Source: CAZFAT01 sp964517075 (GTDB taxonomy: Bacteria > Acidobacteriota > Vicinamibacteria > Vicinamibacterales > SCN-69-37). From it: a stretch of 7,982 nucleotides of DNA. Each line of letters starts with the position of its first letter. Position 1 is the stretch's first letter. Where the stretch lies: contig CAZFAT010000217.1 in the NCBI GenBank assembly GCA_964517075.1, forward strand, positions 1 to 7,982, read 5' to 3'. Of the stretch, positions 1 through 6,018 are shown in pieces. The notes beneath the pieces were generated by a model. It was not told the origin of the DNA and searched no databases. It saw only the letters and a program-made list of their open reading frames with translations. A program made the position numbers and the translations under genes.

Positions 1-1
1 C

Positions 2-340
2 CGGGGATGGCGTCCGTGGTTCGAGCCGGGCGCGATGGTCGAACATCGGTATACAGGCTCTCTCCACGCGCTGTGGCAGGAGCGGCTCGCCCGCGGCGAG
101 GACTTCGCCGACGCGCGTGCCGACTTCGAGCGATGGGGCCGCGGGCGCGCGGCGGCCCATCTCGCCGGCCTGCCGCTGCTGGTGGGTGTCGTGCTCATGC
201 GCGGCGCGAGAGAAGCCCTGCGAGCGGGCTGGGGCGGGTGGTTCCTTGCGACGCTGCCCCTGCAGCTCCTCGGACATACCGCGTGGTTGCTTGGCGAGGC
301 GCGGGCGCATGTGCGACGGCTGCGAGGGCGTCGAGCGTGA
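2..340 (+). CDS. Glycosyltransferase family 2, C-terminal end (5' truncated by window edge)
   Basis: The reading frame is open from the first complete codon at nt 2 to a TGA at 338-340, giving 112 visible residues; the start lies outside the window. The ATG at 35 is therefore an internal Met, not the start. The visible part begins GWRPWFEPGAMVEHRYTG. This matches the late part of GT-A family 2 transferases, where a 'P.A.V.H' segment is followed by a basic helix (LWQERLARGEDFADAR) and one or two hydrophobic helices. Here those helices are about LAGLPLLVGVVLM and FLATLPLQLLGHTAWLLGEA, the latter ending in the common GEA/GE-x-G tail, then a basic C-terminus (RRLRGRRA). Family members transfer sugars from nucleotide donors to glycans or lipids, usually at the inner membrane. 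The catalytic DxD part is not visible, so donor and acceptor are unknown. It converges with hicA on the opposite strand. Confidence 0.7.
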   Translation, partial: RGWRPWFEPGAMVEHRYTGSLHALWQERLARGEDFADARADFERWGRGRAAAHLAGLPLLVGVVLMRGAREALRAGWGGWFLATLPLQLLGHTAWLLGEARAHVRRLRGRRA

Positions 341-357
341 GATGGGCGCGGCCCGAT

Positions 358-381
358 GCGGCAGGTCGTTAGCCGGACTGG
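358..381. repeat. Imperfect 24-bp direct repeat, left copy, flanking hicBA
   Basis: This 24-bp segment lies between the end of the glycosyltransferase and the end of hicA. It matches 989-1012 in 21 of 24 positions in the same orientation. The shared core is GCGGCAGGTCG-NN-AGCCGGA-N-TGG, and the three differences are all transitions. An extra 8-bp match (TCGAGCGT) precedes both copies, at 331-338 and 977-984, but at different spacing. Read on the minus strand, it holds GGCTAAC (374-368) 13 nt after the hicA stop, which fits the integron attC R'' consensus RYYYAAC in six of seven positions. No complete attC fold was found around it. The pair may mark the ends of an inserted cassette or may be a dispersed intergenic repeat. 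Confidence 0.55.
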
Positions 382-387
382 ATTCAG

Positions 388-600
388 CTAGAAATCGTCG
401 GGAGTGAGGCCGGTCTTCTTGGCGATTCGGCTGAGCATCTTCGGCCCAATGTCCTCATCGTCGTGGAACGCGAAGACCGTGTCTGGCCAGCCTTCTCGAG
501 AGAGCGTGCGATGGGAGCCGGATTGGCGCTTGAGTCGCCAGCCGATCGTGAATAGCGCCCCGAGCACGCGGCGGGCCTTGACCGCCGACCAGTGGCTCAC
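388..600 (-). CDS. hicA: HicA family toxin (mRNA interferase)
   Basis: A 70-residue protein, a normal length for HicA, that adopts the small dsRNA-binding-like fold. HicA toxins cleave mRNAs and are held inactive by HicB. The sequence shows the family pattern: a helix with VLGALFTIGWRLKRQSG, the catalytic-site motif GSHRTL with His30, then FAFHDDEDIGPKML and the C-terminal IAKKTGLTPDDF, typical of the GW-x-x-KR-x-x-GSHR subgroup. The start is GTG at 600-598, which overlaps the hicB stop in a GTGA arrangement, so translation is probably coupled to hicB. The stop is TAG at 390-388. No key residue is missing, so the toxin looks intact. Gene order is antitoxin first, the reverse of the classic E. 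coli hicAB order but known in other phyla. Confidence 0.9.
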   Translation of the reverse strand: MSHWSAVKARRVLGALFTIGWRLKRQSGSHRTLSREGWPDTVFAFHDDEDIGPKMLSRIAKKTGLTPDDF

Positions 601-809
601 GCGGCGCGGAAGGTCACGGCCAGGAGCTCGGCTGGGGCCTCGGCGTGTTCGAGCCGCTCAGCGATGACCCGGAGCGCGAGCGCCTGGACCCGGGAGATGG
701 CCTCATTGCGGGTCTGCCCGTACGCCTGGACTCCCGACAGACCCGGAACCTCGGCGATCCAGCGGCCGTCTTCCTCGCAGTCGATCTCAATGTCGAACGT
801 CAACGCCAT
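597..809 (-). CDS. hicB: HicB family antitoxin, short form without a DNA-binding domain
   Basis: A 70-residue partial-RNase-H-fold antitoxin, expected to bind and block HicA. Family features run from the first residue: FDIEIDCEEDGRWIAEVPGL, then GVQAYGQTRNEAISRVQALALRVIAERLEH, then a final strand (LLAVTFRAA). The frame stays open upstream to 1052, but the upstream part is low-complexity and does not look like protein. The ATG at 809-807 coincides exactly with the family N-terminus (MALTFDIEI) and is chosen. There is no C-terminal ribbon-helix-helix or HTH, unlike longer HicB proteins, so autoregulation through its own DNA binding is not evident. No clear Shine-Dalgarno precedes the ATG. A weak promoter-like pair on the minus strand (TTCGCC at 852-847, 18-bp spacer, TACTCT at 828-823) would give a very short leader. 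The gene is directly upstream of and overlapping hicA. Confidence 0.88.
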   Translation of the reverse strand: MALTFDIEIDCEEDGRWIAEVPGLSGVQAYGQTRNEAISRVQALALRVIAERLEHAEAPAELLAVTFRAA

Positions 810-842
810 GGAAATCAGGGCTAGAGTACCACCAGTCGCACG

Positions 843-858
843 GGCTGGCGAACCAGCC
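843..858. repeat. Perfect 6-bp hairpin GGCTGG-4-CCAGCC upstream of hicB
   Basis: GGCTGG (843-848) and CCAGCC (853-858) are perfect inverted arms around a 4-nt loop. On the minus strand, the sense of hicB, the loop reads TTCG, a stable tetraloop sequence in RNA. It lies 34 nt upstream of the hicB start and overlaps a weak -35-like hexamer. It could be an operator palindrome or an RNA hairpin, and nothing in the sequence decides between them. Confidence 0.45.
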
Positions 859-925
859 GCTGCAGCCGACGGCGCGAGTCTCATCGTGCGCAAATTTGTG
901 GGGACGAGCGCGCCGCGGGCTGGTT
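851..925. repeat. Long imperfect inverted repeat (75 bp) upstream of hicB
   Basis: The outer arms AACCAGCC (851-858) and GGCTGGTT (918-925) are perfect complements. Inside them, CGGCGCG (870-876) pairs with CGCGCCG (909-915), CTCATC (880-885) pairs with GACGAG (903-908) with one mismatch, and the centre is the AT-rich near-palindrome CGCAAATTTGTG (889-900). The arms are unequal: 11 unpaired nt (859-869) on the left against 2 (916-917) on the right. The left outer arm is shared with the small hairpin at 843-858, so the two structures exclude each other. A related 32-nt segment recurs 75 bp apart (843-874 and 918-949, 23 of 32 identical, including GCTGCAGCC). No gene was recognised here. The fold resembles an attC-type or mobile-repeat hairpin, but this is not proven. 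Confidence 0.4.
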
Positions 926-988
926 GACTCGTCGCTGCAGCCAACGTCCGGTGCTGCTGGGTTCGGGCAGAGAGAGTCGAGCGTCTTA

Positions 989-1012
989 GCGGCAGGTCGC
1001 CAGCCGGATTGG
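989..1012. repeat. Imperfect 24-bp direct repeat, right copy
   Basis: This is the partner of 358-381, with 21 of 24 positions identical in the same orientation, 631 bp further on. Together the two copies bracket hicBA and its upstream palindromes. The CCAATCCGG of its complement also pairs with CCAACGTCCGG (941-951) apart from a 2-nt bulge, so it can take part in a larger fold. It contains another CCAGCC core (1000-1005), like the palindromes at 843-925. Confidence 0.55.
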
Positions 1013-1022
1013 GTCTCGCGGG

Positions 1023-1052
1023 ATGACGGCCAGGGTCAGGCCGCGCTACCAT
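1023..1052 (+). promoter_or_regulatory. Possible promoter of the large haem protein gene
   Basis: ATGACG (1023-1028, four of six matches to the -35 consensus) is followed after 18 bp by TACCAT (1047-1052, four of six matches to -10). This would start transcription near 1059 and give a leader of about 35 nt. Both boxes are weak in a GC-rich background, so this is only a candidate. Confidence 0.22.
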
Positions 1053-1062
1053 CTCGCACCGG

Positions 1063-1085
1063 ACTCCGCTCCGGAGTGGGGAGGG
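1063..1085 (+). promoter_or_regulatory. Leader hairpin and ribosome binding site of the large haem protein gene
   Basis: A purine-rich Shine-Dalgarno-like run, GGGGAGGG (1078-1085), lies 8 nt before the ATG at 1094. It supports that start over in-frame upstream codons as far as 896. Directly before it is a 6-bp hairpin, ACTCCG (1063-1068), loop CTC, CGGAGT (1072-1077), which would end flush against the ribosome site. An in-frame GTG at 1091 is adjacent to the ATG and is a possible alternative start. Confidence 0.5.
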
Positions 1086-1093
1086 CTGCTGTG

Positions 1094-4000
1094 ATGACTC
1101 GACGGGCTCCGCGCTCGCTCCTGCGTCGGCTGATCCTCACCGTCACCGTGCCGATCGGCATGGCCCTGGTGACCGCGGAGTTCGCGGCCCTCACCGGTGC
1201 CGCCCAGACCCCCGCCGAGCCTGCGGCCGCGCGACGCTTCGAGACGCGCCAGATCAACGAACACTTCTGGGGCGAGGGCGCGACGACGGCCGACATCAAC
1301 CGCGACGGCCGGATGGATATCGTCTCGGGGCCGTTCTGGTACGAGGGACCCGCGTTCCGCGCGCGCCACGAGTACGCGCCCGCCACGCAGTTCTTCGAGC
1401 GCACGCGCCCGGACGGCAGCGTCGTCACCATTCCCGGCTTCGAGGGGGCGCTCGGCGTCAGGAACGCCTACTCCGAGAGCTTCCTCGCGTTCACCCACGA
1501 CTTCAATCGCGACAGTTGGCCCGACGTCCTGATCATCGGCTGGCCCGGCCGCGCGACCGTCTGGTACGAAAATCCGCGCGGCGCCGGACAGAGCGCCGGG
1601 CACTGGAAGCGCCATTTGGTGCTCGAACCTACCGACAACGAGTCGCCGGCCTTCGTGGACATCACGGGCGACGGTCGGCCCGACCTGGTGTGCAACTCGA
1701 ACGGCTTTTTCGGCTATGCGGAGCAGACCGCGTCGGACCCGACCGCGCCGTGGACCTTCCGCGCGATCACGCCCAAGGGGACGTGGGAGCGCTACACGCA
1801 CGGGCTCGGGGTGGGCGACGTCAACGGCGACGGGCGGGCCGACCTCATCGAGGCGACGGCCTGGTGGGAGCAGCCGGCGTCGCTCGCGGGCCAGCCGGTC
1901 TGGACGCGGCACGCCGCCGACTTCGGTCCTGGCGCGCAGTTCCACGTCTACGACGTCAACGGCGACAAACAGCCCGACGTGATTGGCAGCCTGAACGCGC
2001 ACGGCTACGGCCTCGCGTGGCACGAGCAGGTGGGGACCAATGGTCAAACGTCGTTCCGGCGGCACCTGATCATGGGCACGAAGCCCGAGGAGAACCCCCA
2101 CGGCGTGGCGTTCTCGCAGGTGCACGCGATCGCGCTCGCCGACATCGACCGCGACGGCCTCCGCGACATCGTCACCGGCAAGCGCTTCTGGGCGCACGGC
2201 CGCGACGGCGATCCGGAGCCCAACGCGCCGGCAGTGGTCTACTGGTTCCAGCTCGTGCGCAAGGGCACGACCGTCGAGTTCGTGCCGCAGCTCATCGACG
2301 ACGACTCGGGCGTCGGCACACAGGTTGTAGTGGCGGACGCGACCGGCGACGGGCTCCTGGACGTCGTCGTCGGCAACAAGAAGGGGACGTTCGTCCACGT
2401 GCAGTTGCGGCAGGACGTCGCGCCGTCGGCGGCGACGACCACCAAACCCCCGGCGCAGGAACCCTTCCGTGGATTGCGCCCTGACGAGGCGGCCAGGGCG
2501 ATGCAGTTGCCGGAAGGATTTCGCGCGGAGGTGTTTGCCGGCGAGCCCGACGTGCGGCAGCCGATCGCGTTCGCCCTGGACGATCGCGGCCGTGTCTGGG
2601 TCGCCGAGGCGTATGCGTATCCGCGCCGGCAGCCGGAGGGGCAGGGGCAGGATCGCATCCTCGTGTTCGAGGACTCCAACCGCGACGGCCGGTTCGACCG
2701 CCGCACGGTGTTTGCCGACGATCTCAACCTGGTCAGCGGACTCGAAGTGGGATTTGGCGGCGTGTGGGTCGGCGCCGCGCCGTACCTGCTGTTCATCCCG
2801 ATTGAGGACGGCGACGAGCCGAAGTCGGCGGGCCCGCCACGCGTGCTGCTCGATGGCTGGGGCTACCAGGACACCCATGAAACGCTGAACAGCTTCAGTT
2901 GGGGACCCGACGGCTGGCTCTACGGGGCGCACGGGGTGTTCACGAACAGCGCGGTAGGCGCGCCCGGCACGCCGGCCGACGAGCGCCAGCGTCTCAATGC
3001 CGGCATCTGGCGTTATCACCCGACGAAGCACCGCTTCGAGGTGTTCGCCGAAGGGCTCAGCAATCCGTGGGGCCTCGACTTCAACGACCACGGTCAGGCC
3101 GTGGCGGTGGCCTGCGTCATCCCTCACCTCTGGCACGTCGTCCAGGGCGGGCGCTACACGCGCCAGGCGGGCCAGCACTTCAACCTGAACGTCTACGACG
3201 ACCTGCGGACCATCGGCGATCATCTGCACTACGTCGGCAGCTCGCCGTGGGCGGGCAACACCGTGAGCCAGGCGGTCGGCGGCGGCCATGCGCACGCCGG
3301 CTTGATGGTGTATCTGGGCGACAGCTGGCCCGAGCGCTATCGCGGCCAGACGTTCATGAACAACATCCACGGCGCGCGCATCAACGTGGATGCGCTCGAG
3401 CGGCGCGGCAGCGGCTTCGTGGGCACTCACGGCGCGGACTTCATCGATTTCCGCGATCGCGCATCCCAGATCATCGACCTCCAGTACGACCAGGACGGTT
3501 CGGTCTACATGATCGACTGGTACGACCAGGAGCAGTGCCACGTCAACAACCCGAACGTGCCCGATCGCGGCAACGGGCGCATCTTCAAGGTCGTGTACGG
3601 CGACACGCGCACGACGCGTGTCAACGTGCAGGAGGCGTCTGACGACGAGCTGGTGCGGTCGTTGCTGCGGAAGAACGAGTGGCACGTGCGGCACGCGCGC
3701 CGCGTGCTGCAGGAGCGCGCGGCGGCTGGCACGCTTCGCCCGGAGACACGGCCGCGCCTGCGGGCGCTCGCCGGTCTCGAGGCCGCGGTGCCGGCGTCGA
3801 ACAGGCCGTCGGGAGCCGAGTACCACGACTTGGACAGCTCAGCGGCGCGCCTCCGCCTGCTGTGGGCGCTGCACGTCGTCTCGGGTCTGACCGAGGAGGA
3901 TGCGCTCACGCTGGTGCGGCACGCCGACGAGCACGTGCGTGCCTGGACGATTCAACTGGCCACGGAGGACGGCGCCGTCTCGCCGGCCATCGCCGCCGCG

Positions 4001-5395
4001 CTGGCGGACACGGCGCGGACGGACGCGTCACCCGTCGTACGTCTCTACCTGGCCAGCGCCGCGCAGCGCCTCGCGCCGGCCGAGCGCTGGGGCCTGGTGG
4101 AAGCCCTGCACGCGCGCGCGATCGCCGGCGATCACAACCTGCCGCTGATGTCGTGGTACGCGCTCGAACCCTTGGCGGCCGCCGATCCCGCGCGTGCGTT
4201 GGCCCTGGCGACGACGTCGCAGGCGCCCCGGGCGCTCGAGTTCACGGCCCGGCGGATCGCGGCGCTCGGCAGTGGGGCTGCGGTCGACCGTCTCGTCGCG
4301 GCGGTGCGCGATGCCAGCGATGACGGCCGGCGGCTCGCCATCCTGACCGGCCTCAACGCGGCGCTCGCGGGACAGCGGCAGGTGCAGTTGCCCGCCGGCT
4401 GGAATGAACTCGAACCCTCCCTCGAGCGCGGCTCGGATCCCCGGATTCGCGCGGAGGCCCAGGCCGTGGCGTTGGCGTTCGGCAGCCCGCGCGCGCTGGC
4501 CTCGGCCCGGCAGACGCTGGGCGATGTCTCGCTGCCGGCCGAGACGCGCCGGCGCGCCATGGTGGCGCTGCTCAACGTGCAGGACGAGGCGCTGCCGCCG
4601 CTCCTCCTCGGCGCGCTCACCGATCGGCGCCTCCGTCCGACGGCCATTCGCGGGCTGGCGTCGTTTGCCGACTCCGCCACACCCGTCCGGCTGCTCGATC
4701 TCTATCCGTCGCTGAATGCCTCGGAAAAGCGCGACGCCCTGCTGACGCTGGCCTCGCGTCCGGCGTTCGCGCGCGCGCTCGTGGACGCGCTGGCGTCCGG
4801 CCGCGTGCCCGTGCGCGACGTCTCGGCCGACATCGCGCGCCAGATCCGGCTGCTGGATCAGCCAGACGTCACGGCCACCCTCGAATCGGTGTGGGGCGTG
4901 GCACGGGCTGGCGGCGCCGAGGCGCGCGCGGCGACGGCTCGGTACACGGCGCTCGTCGAGAACACCGACCTGCCGAGGCCCGTGCCCGCGCGCGGGCGGC
5001 AGGTGTTTCGTGACACGTGCGCCGCGTGTCACACGCTGTTCGACGACGGCGGCGCCATCGGGCCCGACATCACCGGCTCGAATCGCACGAACCTCGACTA
5101 CCTCCTTCATAACATCCTGGAACCCAACGCCGAGATTCCCAACGCGTATCGCACGGCGACGGTCGAGCTGCAGAGCGGTCGTGTCCTCGCCGGCATCGTC
5201 AGCGCCGAAGACGCCAGCGTCGTGGTCGTGCAGACGCCGAACGAGCGGGTTCCGGTGCCGCGCACGGACATCAAGTCGCTCGTGCGGTCGGACGTGTCGA
5301 TGATGCCGGAAGGACTGCTGACACCGCTCACCGATGCGGACGTGCGCGATCTGATCGGCTACCTTCGCAGCGCACGGCAGGTGGCCCTGCCGTAG
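1094..5395 (+). CDS. Secreted PVC-type haem-binding protein: FG-GAP repeats, dehydrogenase-like propeller, HEAT region, cytochrome c
   Basis: A 1433-residue exported protein. Residues 1-37 look like a signal peptide: Arg-rich start, hydrophobic core LILTVTVPIGMALV, probable cleavage after GAA37. Seven FG-GAP/VCBS calcium-type loops of DxNxDGxxD form follow, starting at residues 67, 136, 189, 242, 287, 350 and 415, as expected for a seven-bladed propeller. Residues about 457-836 match the PVC-type 'membrane-bound dehydrogenase' domain: LPEGFRAEVFA, a DSNRDGRFD loop at 527, GGGHAHAG at 729-736, DWYDQEQCH at 808-816 and the closing GRIFKV. Residues about 845-1285 are Ala/Leu/Arg-rich and helical, like the HEAT-type linker of this family. 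The end is a TIGR02603-type haem domain with CAACH at 1309-1313, GPDITG, and SMMP with Met1404 as a likely axial ligand. Inferred role: extracytoplasmic oxidation of a sugar-like substrate with electrons passed to the haem. The substrate is unknown, and biochemical evidence for this family is thin. Confidence 0.88.
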   Translation: MTRRAPRSLLRRLILTVTVPIGMALVTAEFAALTGAAQTPAEPAAARRFETRQINEHFWGEGATTADINRDGRMDIVSGPFWYEGPAFRARHEYAPATQFFERTRPDGSVVTIPGFEGALGVRNAYSESFLAFTHDFNRDSWPDVLIIGWPGRATVWYENPRGAGQSAGHWKRHLVLEPTDNESPAFVDITGDGRPDLVCNSNGFFGYAEQTASDPTAPWTFRAITPKGTWERYTHGLGVGDVNGDGRADLIEATAWWEQPASLAGQPVWTRHAADFGPGAQFHVYDVNGDKQPDVIGSLNAHGYGLAWHEQVGTNGQTSFRRHLIMGTKPEENPHGVAFSQVHAIALADIDRDGLRDIVTGKRFWAHGRDGDPEPNAPAVVYWFQLVRKGTTVEFVPQLIDDDSGVGTQVVVADATGDGLLDVVVGNKKGTFVHVQLRQDVAPSAATTTKPPAQEPFRGLRPDEAARAMQLPEGFRAEVFAGEPDVRQPIAFALDDRGRVWVAEAYAYPRRQPEGQGQDRILVFEDSNRDGRFDRRTVFADDLNLVSGLEVGFGGVWVGAAPYLLFIPIEDGDEPKSAGPPRVLLDGWGYQDTHETLNSFSWGPDGWLYGAHGVFTNSAVGAPGTPADERQRLNAGIWRYHPTKHRFEVFAEGLSNPWGLDFNDHGQAVAVACVIPHLWHVVQGGRYTRQAGQHFNLNVYDDLRTIGDHLHYVGSSPWAGNTVSQAVGGGHAHAGLMVYLGDSWPERYRGQTFMNNIHGARINVDALERRGSGFVGTHGADFIDFRDRASQIIDLQYDQDGSVYMIDWYDQEQCHVNNPNVPDRGNGRIFKVVYGDTRTTRVNVQEASDDELVRSLLRKNEWHVRHARRVLQERAAAGTLRPETRPRLRALAGLEAAVPASNRPSGAEYHDLDSSAARLRLLWALHVVSGLTEEDALTLVRHADEHVRAWTIQLATEDGAVSPAIAAALADTARTDASPVVRLYLASAAQRLAPAERWGLVEALHARAIAGDHNLPLMSWYALEPLAAADPARALALATTSQAPRALEFTARRIAALGSGAAVDRLVAAVRDASDDGRRLAILTGLNAALAGQRQVQLPAGWNELEPSLERGSDPRIRAEAQAVALAFGSPRALASARQTLGDVSLPAETRRRAMVALLNVQDEALPPLLLGALTDRRLRPTAIRGLASFADSATPVRLLDLYPSLNASEKRDALLTLASRPAFARALVDALASGRVPVRDVSADIARQIRLLDQPDVTATLESVWGVARAGGAEARAATARYTALVENTDLPRPVPARGRQVFRDTCAACHTLFDDGGAIGPDITGSNRTNLDYLLHNILEPNAEIPNAYRTATVELQSGRVLAGIVSAEDASVVVVQTPNERVPVPRTDIKSLVRSDVSMMPEGLLTPLTDADVRDLIGYLRSARQVALP

Positions 5396-5414
5396 GTCCG
5401 CCGGGTGTGATGGC

Positions 5415-5434
5415 CGCGGGCCTTCAGCCCTGCG
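5415..5434 (+). other. Small intergenic hairpin between the haem protein and phosphatase genes
   Basis: CGCGGGC (5415-5421), loop CTTCA, then GCCC-T-GCG (5427-5434) forms a 7-bp stem with one bulged T. It lies in the 56-nt gap and ends just before the Shine-Dalgarno of the next gene. No T-run follows, so it is unlikely to be an intrinsic terminator. It may be an RNA-processing or translation-control hairpin, or a dispersed repeat. Confidence 0.3.
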
Positions 5435-5451
5435 AGGACGGAAGTGCAACC

Positions 5452-5985
5452 ATGTTGATCCAGACTGCCGCCGCCATCGTCCGCAACTGCTGGCCCGTCC
5501 TGTTCGGCGTTTTGTGTCTGCTTGCGGCCCCGGTGGACGCCGCCGCGCAGCGCCTCGTGCTTCTCGTGCGGCACGCCGAACGCGCCGACGGCGGGGTGCC
5601 GCCGAAGAGCATGACGGGACCGGCTGACCCGGACCTGTCGGCGGAGGGCCGGGCCCGCGCGGATCGACTGTCCGTGATGCTGGCCGACGCGGGCATCACG
5701 AAGGTCATCGTCACGGAGTTCCGCAGAACGGTACAGACGGCCGAGCCGCTGGCAAAGCGGATCGGGGTCGCGCCCGAGCGCGTCACGGCCGCGGACGCCG
5801 CGGGCCTCGCGAAGAGGCTCGCGACCTATCGCGACGAGGTCGTGTTGATCATCGGCCACTCGAACACTGTGCCGGCCGCCATCGCGGCGCTTGGCGGCCC
5901 GACGCTGACAATCCCCGAGACGGACTACGGCAACCTGTTTGTGTACATACCCGCCACGAAGCTGCTGACGAAACTCCGGTATTGA
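5452..5985 (+). CDS. Exported histidine phosphatase family protein
   Basis: A 177-residue member of the histidine phosphatase (phosphoglycerate mutase-like) superfamily, compact like the SixA-type proteins. The mature part starts QRLVLLVRHAER, containing the RHG-type motif with Arg40 and the phospho-acceptor His41. DLSAEGRARADRL and VTEFRRTVQTAEPLA follow, with a conserved Arg at 91/92. IIGHSNTVP carries the second catalytic His, His136. Residues 1-32 form a signal peptide (hydrophobic core VLFGVLCLLAAPV, cleavage after AAA32), so it probably acts in the periplasm or outside. The ATG at 5452 is chosen over the GTG/ATG at 5407/5410 because GGAAG lies 8 nt before it and the signal peptide begins there. 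It is 56 nt after the haem protein gene on the same strand and could be co-transcribed. Substrate is unknown; a phosphoester hydrolase role is inferred from the intact active site. Confidence 0.87.
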   Translation: MLIQTAAAIVRNCWPVLFGVLCLLAAPVDAAAQRLVLLVRHAERADGGVPPKSMTGPADPDLSAEGRARADRLSVMLADAGITKVIVTEFRRTVQTAEPLAKRIGVAPERVTAADAAGLAKRLATYRDEVVLIIGHSNTVPAAIAALGGPTLTIPETDYGNLFVYIPATKLLTKLRY

Positions 5986-5990
5986 CCTCG

Positions 5991-6012
5991 CCGGCCTCCG
6001 TGGAGCGGCCGG
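5991..6012. terminator. Candidate bidirectional terminator hairpin between convergent genes
   Basis: CCGGCC (5991-5996) and GGCCGG (6007-6012) form a perfect 6-bp GC stem around a 10-nt loop. It lies in the 33-nt gap between the phosphatase stop (5985) and the stop of the minus-strand DUF3592 gene (6019). Its position suits a shared terminator. There is no T-run on either side, so it is not a textbook intrinsic terminator. Confidence 0.4.
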
Positions 6013-6018
6013 GAGCGT

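Noticed and set aside
342..357. Hairpin GGGC-GCG-GCCC between the glycosyltransferase and hicA as a terminator
   Set aside because: The stem is only 4 bp with a bulge in its extension and has no T-run on either strand. Such stems are expected by chance at this GC content.
810..1052. N-terminal extension of hicB by 81 residues
   Set aside because: The extension is low-complexity, overlaps the palindromes, and is absent from the HicB family, which begins at MALTFDIEI.
896..1093. Upstream in-frame starts (from 896) for the large haem protein
   Set aside because: They would put 66 non-conserved residues before a clear signal peptide and would run through the direct repeat and candidate promoter. 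The ATG at 1094 has a good ribosome site.
1516..2484. A 322-residue plus-strand open frame inside the FG-GAP region
   Set aside because: It is an out-of-frame shadow with a very Arg-rich translation. The real frame carries seven evenly spaced DxNxDGxxD loops.
1046..3826. A 926-residue open frame on the minus strand, antisense to the haem protein gene
   Set aside because: It is a by-product of GC-rich codons on the opposite strand. Its translation is a monotonous Arg/Val/Ala/Asp mix without domain motifs, while the plus-strand frame shows a signal peptide, calcium loops and CAACH.
4028..5449. A 473-residue minus-strand open frame across the end of the haem protein gene and the following gap
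   Set aside because: Its composition is again Arg/Gly/His-rich and motif-free, and it covers the clear cytochrome c domain coded on the other strand.
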